From the NCBI GenBank assembly GCA_902796625.1, contig CADBPX010000081.1, forward strand, positions 1-34,678: DNA of 34,678 nt, read 5' to 3'. The first letter of the stretch is position 1, and each line of letters begins with the position of its first letter. Made by a program: the position numbers and the translations under genes. Under the pieces are notes generated by a model, which had not been told where the DNA came from, ran no database searches, and saw nothing but the letters and a program-made list of their open reading frames with translations. Positions 15,896 through 23,873 of this stretch are shown in pieces. This DNA is from an uncultured Pseudomonadota bacterium. Its GTDB lineage: Bacteria > Pseudomonadota > Alphaproteobacteria > RF32 > CAG-239.

Positions 15896-16930
15896 ATGGC
15901 TAAACAAATAAATCCATGGGATAACGGCAGTGACAGCGATTGGTCAGAAGACGGTGCCATTGTCAAAAAAGCAAAAGTTATTGATTTGAGCAAAATCAGC
16001 AAATTACAAAGTCCAAAAGATAACTGGGGCGGCTATATTAAATATGGCCTTTTACTGCTTTTGGCTTTATGGTTAGCTTCCGGATTTTATCAGGTTCAAC
16101 CGAGTGAAGAAGGAGTTGTTTTGCGTTTCGGCAAATATGTTTATACAACCGATGCCGGCTTGCATTATCATTTACCGATGCCGATTGAAGAAGTTATAAA
16201 AGTTAATGTTACTCAAGAGCGCAGTATTAACCTCGGTTCACCGGACAGCCGCGATTATCGCAATAATGCTTTTACCGAAAGTCATATGCTGACCGGAGAT
16301 GAAAACATTGTTGACATTAACTTAACCGTGGTTTGGAAAATTAAAGATGCCAAAAATTATTTATTCAGTATGCGCAGTCCAGATGAAACCGTCAGTGTTG
16401 CCGCACAATCGGTATTGCGTGAAATTGTCGGCCAATCCGAAATGCAGCCGATTATCACCGGCGACCGCGGTAAAGTTGAAGACGAAACCAAAGCTGAATT
16501 GCAACGCGTTCTTGATGAATTTAACGCCGGCATTACCATTGTCCGTGTAAAATTACAAAAAGCCGATCCGCCAAGGGAAGTTGTTGATGCATTTAATGAG
16601 GTACAACGCGCCAAGGCTGACATGGAACGTTTCAAAAACGAAGCCGAGGCCTATCGTAATGAAGTTCTGCCGAAAGCGCGTGGACATGCGGCACAAATTG
16701 CTCAAGATGCCGAGGCTTATAAAGCGGCAACCATTAACAAAGCCGAAGGTGAAGCTAAAAGATTTGCTTCAGTTTATGCCGCCTATAAAGACGGCAAGAC
16801 CGTCACCATCAAAAAGATGTATCTTGATGCTATGGAAAGTGTTTTGCAAAAATCCAATAAGGTAATTATTGATCCGTCACAAAAAGGCAACCTGTTACCG
16901 GTATTATCACTGACCGGCTCACAAAAGTAA
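15896..16930 (+). CDS. hflK: HflK, membrane protease regulator (SPFH)
   Basis: Forms with HflC a large periplasmic cage that regulates FtsH. 344 residues. Short cytoplasmic N terminus, one membrane span (YGLLLLLALWLASGFYQV, about 51-68), then an SPFH/band 7 domain (PSEEGVVLRFGKYVYTTDAG, LHYHLPMPIEEVIKVNV) and a long Ala/Glu/Lys-rich coiled coil (about 225-300). The Gly-rich N-terminal stretch seen in enterobacterial HflK is reduced here (NPWDNGSDSDWSEDG). Ribosome site AAAGGA. hflC follows after 12 bases. Confidence 0.94.
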   Translation: MAKQINPWDNGSDSDWSEDGAIVKKAKVIDLSKISKLQSPKDNWGGYIKYGLLLLLALWLASGFYQVQPSEEGVVLRFGKYVYTTDAGLHYHLPMPIEEVIKVNVTQERSINLGSPDSRDYRNNAFTESHMLTGDENIVDINLTVVWKIKDAKNYLFSMRSPDETVSVAAQSVLREIVGQSEMQPIITGDRGKVEDETKAELQRVLDEFNAGITIVRVKLQKADPPREVVDAFNEVQRAKADMERFKNEAEAYRNEVLPKARGHAAQIAQDAEAYKAATINKAEGEAKRFASVYAAYKDGKTVTIKKMYLDAMESVLQKSNKVIIDPSQKGNLLPVLSLTGSQK

Positions 16931-16942
16931 AGGATAAGAACA

Positions 16943-17815
16943 ATGAATAGATTTGGTTTATTACAAGGTATAATCGTTGTGTGCGGCGCACTTTTGATTC
17001 TGTTATTCAGTGCCGTTTATGTGGTTTATCAACCGGAACAGGCTATTGTTTTGCAATTCGGTGAGCCGATGCGCGTAGTCAATGAGCCGGGACTGAAGTT
17101 TAAAATTCCGTTTATTCAGAACGTCATCTTTTATGATTCACGTTTATTAAATCTGGATCCGCCGGCACAGGAAGTGGTGCTGAACGATAAAAAACGCTTG
17201 GATGTTGACAGCTTTACTCGCTATCAAATTGTTGACCCGCTGAAATTTTATCAAACCGTGCGCAGTGAAGATCAAGCCCGTAGCAAATTGGCCGAAATTG
17301 TCAATTCATCACTTCGTAAAATTCTTGGTCGCGTTACTTTAACAGAGTTACTCTCCGAACAACGCACTAAAATTATGCATGACATCAGCGAAACGGTTAA
17401 AAAAGACGCAGAGGCAATCGGAGTAAGTGTTGCCGATGTAAGAATCCGCCGAGCCGATTTACCGATTGAGGTTATGCAGGCAATCAATGATCGCATGAAA
17501 ACCGAACGCCAGCGTGATGCTAAAGAATTTCGCGCCAAAGGTCAGCAACAAGCACAGAATATTCGCGCTACGGCCGATAAAGAAGCAACCATTATTGTTG
17601 CCGAAGCTGAAAAAAATGCGCAAATTACGCGAGGTCAAGGTGATCAGCAAGCTGTTTCATTATGGAACCGAACCGTCGGGCAAGATGTCGATTTTTATGA
17701 ATTTTATCGTGCATTGGAAGCTTATCGCAAGTCACTGGCTGACGAGCAGACTTCTTTGGTTCTGTCACCGGATTCCGACTTTTTCAAATATTTTAATAAA
17801 ATGATGAAAGACTGA
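16943..17815 (+). CDS. hflC: HflC, membrane protease regulator (SPFH)
   Basis: Partner of HflK. 290 residues with an N-terminal membrane span (GIIVVCGALLILLFSAVYVV, about 9-28), the SPFH domain (VYQPEQAIVLQFGEPMRVV, EPGLKFKIPFIQNVIFYDSR) and a long coiled coil (about 185-245) before the C-terminal cap region (FYRALEAYRKSLADEQTSLV, SPDSDFFKYF), which is characteristic of HflC. The gap to degP is 2 bases, so hflK-hflC-degP is one transcript, a usual alphaproteobacterial arrangement linking FtsH control with periplasmic proteolysis. Confidence 0.95.
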   Translation: MNRFGLLQGIIVVCGALLILLFSAVYVVYQPEQAIVLQFGEPMRVVNEPGLKFKIPFIQNVIFYDSRLLNLDPPAQEVVLNDKKRLDVDSFTRYQIVDPLKFYQTVRSEDQARSKLAEIVNSSLRKILGRVTLTELLSEQRTKIMHDISETVKKDAEAIGVSVADVRIRRADLPIEVMQAINDRMKTERQRDAKEFRAKGQQQAQNIRATADKEATIIVAEAEKNAQITRGQGDQQAVSLWNRTVGQDVDFYEFYRALEAYRKSLADEQTSLVLSPDSDFFKYFNKMMKD

Positions 17816-17817
17816 TT

Positions 17818-19116
17818 ATGCGCACTTTGCTGATTCTTTTCCTGCTTTTACTTGGTACGCCGCTATCGGCGCAGGAGCTGTTACTGGAAGATGTTATTGA
17901 AGACACTGCGCCTTCGGTCGTCAGTATTGTAGCTCAAGAAAAAGAGGGCACGCAAGCATTGGGAGCCGGCATTATTATCAGTGCTGACGGCTATGTGGTT
18001 ACCAATGCACATGTCGCCGAAGATGCCGTTAAAATTACGGTAATAACCTCCGACGAAGAAACATTGACGGCGCGAACTGTCGGCCTTGACCGCAAAACCG
18101 ATATAGCCTTGCTGAAAATCAATCACCCTTTGAACTTGGAACCGGCTCATTTTGCTGATTCCGATTTAGTGCGGGTCGGCAATCGGGTATTTGCCGTCGG
18201 CAACCCTTTCGGACTGGGTAATAGTGTGTCACAAGGAATAATATCGGCGAAAGAGCGCAACATTGATAAAGGCCCGTATGATAACTTTCTGCAAACTGAT
18301 GCAGCCATCAATCAAGGTAATTCCGGAGGCCCGTTGTTCAATATGAACGGCGAAGTTATTGGTATTAATACGGCTATTTTTTCAACCGACGGACAGAATA
18401 TGCGCTTAGGTTTTGCCACACCGTCCAATATTGTACGTTGGGTAGTTAAGCAGCTGAAAACTAACGGCCGTGTCGTACGCGGCTGGTTGGGAATCAGCGT
18501 TCAGCCGACACGCATAACAACGACCGAAGGACGAGAAGAAAAATTGGTTGTTTCCGCCATGGCCGAAAATTCCCCGGCTTATGATGCCGGATTACAGGTT
18601 GGTGACATACTGGAAAGTGCCGGTGAAATCGCTCTGGATAATCCACGGATTTTTTCATTGGGAATTGCCCAAACCGAGCCGGGAACAGTTTTACCGATTA
18701 CGGTTCTGCGCAATAATGAATTGTTAGATCTGTCCGTAAAAGTACAAAAAATGCCGAAAAATAATTTATCGCCGACTCCAACACCGACGACAACCGATAT
18801 TAAAAGTCTGGCCGATCTCGGTATAGATAAATATCAGGTAAAAAATGCCGTCTATTATCCGGATTTGGGAATAAAAGCGTACTTCGACGAAGTTAACCGC
18901 GAAATGGTAATTGTGGCCATCGACCCGCAAGCAGAAATTTTATCCAAAGGCATCCAAATCGGCGATCGTTTTAATATGGCTAATGACACAAAAATATTCA
19001 GTGCGGAAGACTTAAGAATAAAAATAAAAATGGCTAAAGACAACGGTAAAATTACTTTAATTTTCCTTAAAGGCGGAGAAGTTGATACCGTTACGGTTAA
19101 TTTTAACGAGGAATAA
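17818..19116 (+). CDS. degP: Periplasmic serine protease/chaperone of the DegP/HtrA family
   Basis: 432 residues. Signal peptide MRTLLILFLLLLGTPLSA, trypsin-like domain with complete triad His65 (VVTNAHV), Asp95 (TDIALLKI) and Ser169 (NQGNSGGPLF), then PDZ1 (about 225-315, GWLGISVQP). A diverged second PDZ follows (about 335-432, with a Pro/Thr linker PTPTPTTTD before it). Degrades or refolds damaged envelope proteins. The long LA loop of E. coli DegP is short here, as in DegQ/DegS, so the exact paralogue is uncertain. Its 3' end is one base from holC. Confidence 0.93.
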   Translation: MRTLLILFLLLLGTPLSAQELLLEDVIEDTAPSVVSIVAQEKEGTQALGAGIIISADGYVVTNAHVAEDAVKITVITSDEETLTARTVGLDRKTDIALLKINHPLNLEPAHFADSDLVRVGNRVFAVGNPFGLGNSVSQGIISAKERNIDKGPYDNFLQTDAAINQGNSGGPLFNMNGEVIGINTAIFSTDGQNMRLGFATPSNIVRWVVKQLKTNGRVVRGWLGISVQPTRITTTEGREEKLVVSAMAENSPAYDAGLQVGDILESAGEIALDNPRIFSLGIAQTEPGTVLPITVLRNNELLDLSVKVQKMPKNNLSPTPTPTTTDIKSLADLGIDKYQVKNAVYYPDLGIKAYFDEVNREMVIVAIDPQAEILSKGIQIGDRFNMANDTKIFSAEDLRIKIKMAKDNGKITLIFLKGGEVDTVTVNFNEE

Positions 19117-19117
19117 A

Positions 19118-19573
19118 ATGGCGCGAATTGATTTTTATCATTTGCAGAAACAGTCGTTAGAAGAAGTTTTGCCCATACTTTTAAGCAAGGCTTATTCTAC
19201 CGGCAACCGTATATTGATAAAAACATCGTCAAGCGAGCACGCCGAACAAATTAATAGTTTTTTATGGACGTTTAATGACGAAAGTTTTATTCCGCACGGA
19301 ACCAGAAAGGACGGATTTGCCGAACAACAACCGATATGGATAACCGCCGACGATGAAAATGCCAATCAAGCCGACTTTTTGTTTTTAATAAACGGCGCCG
19401 ATATTACCGCGGAGCAAGCGCAATCTTATACCCGTATTTTTAATATTTTTGACGGCAATTCTGAAACATCACTAACTTTAGCGCGGCAACAGTGGAAAAA
19501 ATTTAAAGAAAAAAAATTTGAAGTTTACTACTGGCAGCAAACTTCGCGGGGAACTTGGGAACAAAAAGCATAA
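19118..19573 (+). CDS. holC: DNA polymerase III chi subunit
   Basis: Chi links the clamp loader to SSB. 151 residues from the ATG at 19118, which has AACGAGGAA upstream. An earlier in-frame start inside degP is unlikely. Matches to the family: RIDFYHLQKQSLEEVLPILL at the N terminus, IKTSSSEHAEQINSFLWTF, FIPHGTRKDG, QPIWIT, FLFLINGADIT, IFDGNSE and a C-terminal WKKFKEKKFEVYYWQQ. One base after degP, so probably cotranscribed. Confidence 0.9.
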   Translation: MARIDFYHLQKQSLEEVLPILLSKAYSTGNRILIKTSSSEHAEQINSFLWTFNDESFIPHGTRKDGFAEQQPIWITADDENANQADFLFLINGADITAEQAQSYTRIFNIFDGNSETSLTLARQQWKKFKEKKFEVYYWQQTSRGTWEQKA

Positions 19574-19606
19574 AGCAAGAGCATAAGCGGGAAAAAAATC
19601 TTGCTT
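19573..19606 (+). other. Inverted repeat in the holC-kdsD gap
   Basis: AAGCAAGA (19573-19580) and TCTTGCTT (19599-19606) form an 8-bp stem with an 18-nt loop. No T-run follows on either strand, so it is not an obvious terminator. Its 3' arm overlaps the putative -35 of the kdsD promoter, so it could be an operator or an mRNA hairpin. Confidence 0.3.
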
Positions 19607-19628
19607 AAATCGGAAAACCCAATAAGAT
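19601..19628 (+). promoter_or_regulatory. Possible promoter for kdsD-lptCA-lptB
   Basis: TTGCTT (19601-19606), 16-nt spacer, TAAGAT (19623-19628), 28 nt before the chosen kdsD start. Only a moderate match, but this is the one sizeable gap (83 bases) in the plus-strand run from hflK to lptB. Confidence 0.35.
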
Positions 19629-19656
19629 GTGTACTATATTTATGGGAGAACTAAAC

Positions 19657-20622
19657 ATGACGGAAAACCAAGATATTAAAATAGCCAAGCAAACAATTGA
19701 ACAAGAAATAGAGGCTTTACAGGCTCTGGAAAAAAGTCTGAACGGAAGTTTAACTCAGGCTTTGGATATTATGCAAAAAACCAAAGGTCGGGTTATTATT
19801 ACCGGCATGGGAAAATCCGGCCACATCGGGCGAAAAATTTCTGCCACTCTGGCCTCCACCGGCACCCCATCGTTTTTCCTGCATCCAAGCGAGGGCAGCC
19901 ACGGTGATTTAGGTATGGTTACACCGTCTGATGTAGTTATTGCTATATCAAACAGCGGCGAATCGAAAGAATTATCCGATATTCTAGTTTATTGCCGACG
20001 TTTCAGTGTTCCGGTAATCGCCATCACCAAAAATCCGGAAAGTTCTCTTGGCAAAAACAGTGATCTGATACTTAAACTGCCGGATAATCGCGAAGCCTGT
20101 CCGTTAGGTTTGGCGCCGACTTCATCGACCACTGCCACCTTAGTTTTGGGCGATATTTTGGCTTCGGACTTAATGGTGCGCAAGGGCTTTACCGAAGAAG
20201 ATTTCAAGTTGCGGCATCCGGGAGGAAAACTCGGCTCTATTTTGCGCCATGTATCTGATATTATGCATACCGGCGATGAAATGCCGCTGATTAAAGATGA
20301 CGCCATCATGCAAGATGCCTTGCTTACCATGTCATCAAAGATGCTCGGTTGTGTTGGAATCATTAATGATAAAAACGAATTAATCGGCATGATCACTGAC
20401 GGTGACTTACGGCGTTGGATGTCTCCGGATTTGATTACCGAGAAAGTGGTCAAAGTCATGACGAAAAATCCACGTACCATTGGACCAGATGTACTGATTG
20501 CGGAGGCGGTTAATGTTATGAATAACACCGGACGCGGTATTACCAATCTGTTTGTTGTTGAGGATAAAAAACCGATCGGCATTGTTCATATTCACGATTG
20601 TTTACGTGCCGGAGCCAGCTAA
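19657..20622 (+). CDS. kdsD: Arabinose-5-phosphate isomerase (KdsD/KpsF)
   Basis: Converts ribulose-5-phosphate to arabinose-5-phosphate, the first step of Kdo synthesis for LPS. The start at 19657 (MTENQDIKIA) has GGGAGA 8 nt upstream, giving 321 residues, the family norm. The SIS domain (about 35-170) has GRVIITGMGKSGHIGRKISA, LHPSEGSHGDLGM and ISNSGESKEL; PTSSTTATLVLGD comes next. Two CBS domains follow (about 205-260 and 270-320). Immediately followed by lptC/A (gap 3 bases), so Kdo synthesis and LPS transport are linked. Confidence 0.94.
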   Translation: MTENQDIKIAKQTIEQEIEALQALEKSLNGSLTQALDIMQKTKGRVIITGMGKSGHIGRKISATLASTGTPSFFLHPSEGSHGDLGMVTPSDVVIAISNSGESKELSDILVYCRRFSVPVIAITKNPESSLGKNSDLILKLPDNREACPLGLAPTSSTTATLVLGDILASDLMVRKGFTEEDFKLRHPGGKLGSILRHVSDIMHTGDEMPLIKDDAIMQDALLTMSSKMLGCVGIINDKNELIGMITDGDLRRWMSPDLITEKVVKVMTKNPRTIGPDVLIAEAVNVMNNTGRGITNLFVVEDKKPIGIVHIHDCLRAGAS

Positions 20623-20625
20623 TTT

Positions 20626-21879
20626 ATGTTAGATTCACATCAAATTGATTCTTACTTTGAAAACAGTCAACTGCGTAAAGATATAAGCGATAAACGCTCA
20701 CATTCTTCACGGTGGGCTCGTTTGATAAAAATCGGCGGTCCGTGTATTGCGGCAGCAATTTTCGGCTTGATGGTGATTATGCCGAACATCAAAAAAAGCA
20801 TTGACATTAGAGATAATGTTACGATGCCGAAAATTAATGAGATGGAAAAGCTGCATATGGAAGAAACCGTTTTCAGCACAACAGACAGCAAGAATCGTAT
20901 CAGTCGCATTGTTGCCGACAGTGTTGATGAACTGGAGCCGGGTTCACCTAAAGTGAAAATACTTAACCCCCACGGAACAATTCCGACTGATAATGGTGAG
21001 ATGGTTATTGTAGCAGATGTCGGCTACTTTGATCAGAAGGCAACAATTTTAGATTTAGAACACGATATTAATGCCGTTATTGAAGAAAAAACTACCATAT
21101 CCACCGAACGGGCCACTTATGATTTTAAGAGTGAATACGGCTACGGTAACGCTCCGATTTTTGCCTCAGGTGAGTGGGGAAAAGCGCAAGCACAGTCATT
21201 TAACTATGATAAAAAAAATAACGAACTGATGTTGAACGGCAATACCGAAATTACCACCAAAGAATGGATATTAACTTCTGATAAGGTGACACGCTACTAC
21301 CAAAATGAAAACAAAGCCATCTCGGAAGGAAATGTTAAAATCACGCAAGGGCAAAATGTTCTGAAAACTGATAAGTTAATTTCATATTTTAGCAAAGGCG
21401 GGCATAAAGAATTACTTCGAGCTGAGGCATACGGCAATGTTGAAATACACACCCCGAACGAAAAAGCTTACGGAACCAGCGGGATTTACGATCTGACACA
21501 GAATCGGCTTGAATTAAATTCAAAAGCCAAAGTTATACAAGGTGATAATCTTCTGACTGCCGATAAAATTATCGTTTATTTTTATCCGGGAGTTAAACGT
21601 GAGATCAATTATATTGAAGCCTTAGGTCATGTTACGGTTACAACTCCGAAAGGTTCGGCACAAGGCAACAAAGGTGTCTATAAACCGCAAGAAGATATCG
21701 TTGAATTGCTAGACGATGTTATTATCCGTCAGGACAATAATTTTATTCGCGGCGGCCGCGCCGAAACTAACTTAAAAACTTCAATAAGCAGAATAACCGG
21801 CCGACAGAAAGGTGAACGTATCAGCGGCATTTTTTACAGCAAAGGAAAAAAGACAGATGGCAACAAAACAAAAAAATGA
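20626..21879 (+). CDS. lptCA: LptC-LptA fusion, LPS transport bridge
   Basis: 417 residues combining two LPS transport proteins. Residues 1-55 give a cytoplasmic tail and one membrane span (IGGPCIAAAIFGLMVIMPNI), as in LptC. Residues about 80-210 are an LptC beta-jellyroll (FSTTDSKNRISRIVADSVDE). Residues about 215-400 are LptA/OstA repeats (ISEGNVKITQGQNVLKTDKL, AEAYGNVEIHTP, IEALGHVTVTTP, LLDDVIIRQ). There is no second signal peptide, stop or start codon between the two, and the reading frame is continuous. In most bacteria lptC and lptA are separate genes. Coupled to lptB, which starts inside its 3' end. Reading it as an unusually long LptC with extra OstA repeats is the alternative. Confidence 0.82.
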   Translation: MLDSHQIDSYFENSQLRKDISDKRSHSSRWARLIKIGGPCIAAAIFGLMVIMPNIKKSIDIRDNVTMPKINEMEKLHMEETVFSTTDSKNRISRIVADSVDELEPGSPKVKILNPHGTIPTDNGEMVIVADVGYFDQKATILDLEHDINAVIEEKTTISTERATYDFKSEYGYGNAPIFASGEWGKAQAQSFNYDKKNNELMLNGNTEITTKEWILTSDKVTRYYQNENKAISEGNVKITQGQNVLKTDKLISYFSKGGHKELLRAEAYGNVEIHTPNEKAYGTSGIYDLTQNRLELNSKAKVIQGDNLLTADKIIVYFYPGVKREINYIEALGHVTVTTPKGSAQGNKGVYKPQEDIVELLDDVIIRQDNNFIRGGRAETNLKTSISRITGRQKGERISGIFYSKGKKTDGNKTKK

Positions 21880-22603
21880 TACCGATGTTTTGGAAATTTT
21901 TAATATCGGCAAAAAATACAAAAAAAGAACTGTATTAAAAAATGTTTCACTGCACGTTCGCAAAGGAGAAGCCGTGGGTTTATTGGGTCCGAACGGAGCG
22001 GGTAAGACAACCTGCTTTTATTGCATCACAGGCTTAATTACCCCTGACTACGGTGATATTTACATTAACGGGCAAGATATTACGGAAATGCCGATGTATC
22101 GCCGTGCCCGCATGGGAATCGGATATTTGCCGCAAGAAGCCTCCATTTTCCGCAGCTTAAGTGTTGAAGACAATATTAAAGCAATTTTGCAAGTTGTCAC
22201 CGATGACATTAATCAGCGTGAAACCATGTTGGAAGAATTGTTGAATGAATTTTCCATTGCGCATTTACGTAAATCTCCGGCCTTATCTTTATCCGGCGGT
22301 GAGCGGCGGCGCTTGGAAATAGCTCGTGCTCTGGCCTGCAAGCCAAACTTTATATTATTGGACGAACCTCTGGCCGGTATTGATCCGATTGCCGTTGGTG
22401 AAATTCGTCAACTGGTCGGTCAACTGAAAAATCGCGGTTTGGGAGTATTAATAACCGACCATAATGTTCGAGAAACCTTGGATATTATTGATCGTGCCTA
22501 TATATTACATAATGGTACCGTTCTAATGGAAGGGGAACCGCAAGAAATTGTTGCCAATGAAGAGGTTCGCAAAGTTTATCTGGGTGACAATTTCTCCTTA
22601 TAA
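21857..22603 (+). CDS. lptB: LPS export ABC transporter ATPase LptB
   Basis: ATPase driving LPS extraction with LptF/LptG. The start at 21857 (MATKQKNDTD) follows AAAGGAAAA and overlaps the lptC/A end by 23 bases. 248 residues. Walker A GPNGAGKT (44-51), Q-loop YLPQEASIFR, signature SLSGGERRRLEIARAL, Walker B FILLDEPLAGIDP and switch His in ITDHNVRE. These motifs, including PQEASIF and GGERRR, are typical of LptB rather than amino-acid LivF/G ATPases. In most alphaproteobacteria rpoN follows; here a 98-base gap leads directly to hpf. Confidence 0.95.
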   Translation: MATKQKNDTDVLEIFNIGKKYKKRTVLKNVSLHVRKGEAVGLLGPNGAGKTTCFYCITGLITPDYGDIYINGQDITEMPMYRRARMGIGYLPQEASIFRSLSVEDNIKAILQVVTDDINQRETMLEELLNEFSIAHLRKSPALSLSGGERRRLEIARALACKPNFILLDEPLAGIDPIAVGEIRQLVGQLKNRGLGVLITDHNVRETLDIIDRAYILHNGTVLMEGEPQEIVANEEVRKVYLGDNFSL

Positions 22604-22614
22604 AAAAACAATAG

Positions 22615-22643
22615 TATTTACTTTTACTTAAAGATGTTATACT
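22615..22643 (+). promoter_or_regulatory. Possible hpf-ptsN promoter
   Basis: TATACT (22638-22643) is a good -10. TATTTA lies 17 nt upstream (22615-22620), with TTTACT at 22617-22622 as an alternative closer -35. It lies in the gap where rpoN is usually found, so hpf may have its own control, for example in stationary phase. Confidence 0.4.
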
Positions 22644-22701
22644 ATAAGTTCAGTTTAATCGGCAATAGGGCCGCAATATAATTAACAAATGAGGTATTAA
22701 T

Positions 22702-23262
22702 ATGAATATTACATTATCTGGTAAGCAAGTAGATATCGGTGACAGATTACGCAAAAGAGTTGAAGAAGGCATAGAGGCTTCTGTCAGCAAGTACTTTAAT
22801 GCGCCGATCGGTTGTAATGTCTACTTTTCAAAAGAAGGGGAAGATTTTCGCGCAGAAGTTACGGTTCATCCGGCAAAAAATATTGTTCTGAAAGGTACCG
22901 GTATAGCGGCAGATCCGTATTCGGCTTTTGATGATGCCAATGCTCATATTGCGACTCGTTTGCGTCGGCAAAAGAATAAACTTAATGACCATAAAGGCAA
23001 AACCGGTGCGGTTGAAATGGCTCATGAGGCGGTATTCCCGTTAACAGAGACCGAAGATGAAATGAGTATTGACGAGTCTGCACCGTTAACCATTGCGGAA
23101 ACTGATGCCAATATTAAAGTATGCACAGTCAGTGAAGCCGTAATGTATATGGATTTGGCTGACGAATCGGCTTTGATGTTCCGCAACAGTGCCAACAATC
23201 GCATCAGCATGGTATATCGCCGCAAAGACGGTAACATTGGCTGGGTTGAACCGGCAGAATAG
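22702..23262 (+). CDS. hpf: Ribosome hibernation promoting factor, long form
   Basis: Binds the 30S A/P sites and, in the long form, dimerises ribosomes into inactive 100S particles during slow growth. 186 residues. The N-terminal S30AE domain (1-100) reads MNITLSGKQVDIGDRLRKRV, AEVTVHPAKNIVLKGTG, DPYSAFDDANAHIATRLRRQ. A variable linker follows (about 105-130). The C-terminal dimerisation domain (about 135-186) reads VSEAVMYMDLADESALMFRN and SMVYRRKDGNIGWVEP. Ribosome site GAGG. ptsN follows after 26 bases. Confidence 0.94.
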   Translation: MNITLSGKQVDIGDRLRKRVEEGIEASVSKYFNAPIGCNVYFSKEGEDFRAEVTVHPAKNIVLKGTGIAADPYSAFDDANAHIATRLRRQKNKLNDHKGKTGAVEMAHEAVFPLTETEDEMSIDESAPLTIAETDANIKVCTVSEAVMYMDLADESALMFRNSANNRISMVYRRKDGNIGWVEPAE

Positions 23263-23288
23263 TTTGAATCAAATAAGGCTGTATATAT

Positions 23289-23732
23289 ATGAATATTTCA
23301 GACATATTGTCAAAAGATATGGTTGTAGCTGATTTGCAGGCGGCTTCAAAACGTCAGGTGATAGAGCGAATTGCCGCGTTTATTGCCCAGAAAAAACATT
23401 TAGATGCCAACAAAATTTTTGAGGCAATCTGGGAGCGCGAACAGCTTGGATCTACAGGGTATGGTGCCGGTGTTGCCTTTCCCCACGCACGGATTGATGA
23501 TCTTAATGAGATAATTACGGCTTTTGTTCAGCTTAAAACACCGGTTGATTACGAAGCTGTTGACGGCAAGCCGGTTGATATTCTGGCGGTTCTTGTTTCG
23601 CCGGAAAAAAGCGGTGAAGATCATTTACAAAGTCTAGCTCTTTTTTCACGTGTTCTGAAAAATTCAGAAACATGCCAAAAAATTCGCCAAGCTAAAGGAG
23701 CCAAGGAAATATATCAAAATATAAAAATATAA
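23289..23732 (+). CDS. ptsN: Nitrogen-PTS EIIA protein PtsN
   Basis: Phosphoryl-accepting regulator of the PTS-Ntr branch. 147 residues with active-site His66 in VAFPHARID and the family pattern GYGAGVAFPHARID, PVDILAVLVSPEKSGEDHLQ, LALFSRVLKN. It lies after hpf as in other proteobacteria, although rpoN itself is missing from the cluster. Partners EI-Ntr and NPr are not in this window. A strong terminator follows at 23756. Confidence 0.95.
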   Translation: MNISDILSKDMVVADLQAASKRQVIERIAAFIAQKKHLDANKIFEAIWEREQLGSTGYGAGVAFPHARIDDLNEIITAFVQLKTPVDYEAVDGKPVDILAVLVSPEKSGEDHLQSLALFSRVLKNSETCQKIRQAKGAKEIYQNIKI

Positions 23733-23755
23733 AATGTTTCTAAAGCATCTTTTAA

Positions 23756-23784
23756 ATACCCCCGTTGCCAAACGGGGGTATTTT
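23756..23784 (+). terminator. Rho-independent terminator of hpf-ptsN
   Basis: ATACCCCCGTT pairs perfectly (11 bp) with AACGGGGGTAT around loop GCCA, followed by TTTG. It closes the long plus-strand run that begins at hflK and separates it from the accessory stretch to the right. Confidence 0.9.
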
Positions 23785-23810
23785 GTAACAATAACTTAAC
23801 ACTGTGATTA

Positions 23811-23842
23811 TTGAAAATTTTATGAATCAATGGTAGTATAAT
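23811..23842 (+). promoter_or_regulatory. Possible promoter of the lysozyme-like gene
   Basis: A perfect TATAAT (23837-23842) sits in the small inverted repeat AGTATAATACT. The best -35, TTGAAA (23811-23816), is 20 nt away, which is long. The symmetric sequence over the -10 could be an operator. Ribosome site GGAGG follows 5 nt before the start. Confidence 0.35.
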
Positions 23843-23873
23843 ACTATAGTAAAAATTATCTATGGAGGCCATC

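Noticed and set aside
19989..20582. 197-codon frame antisense to kdsD
   Set aside because: Complete overlap with a well-conserved gene in the complementary frame; no promoter or ribosome site.
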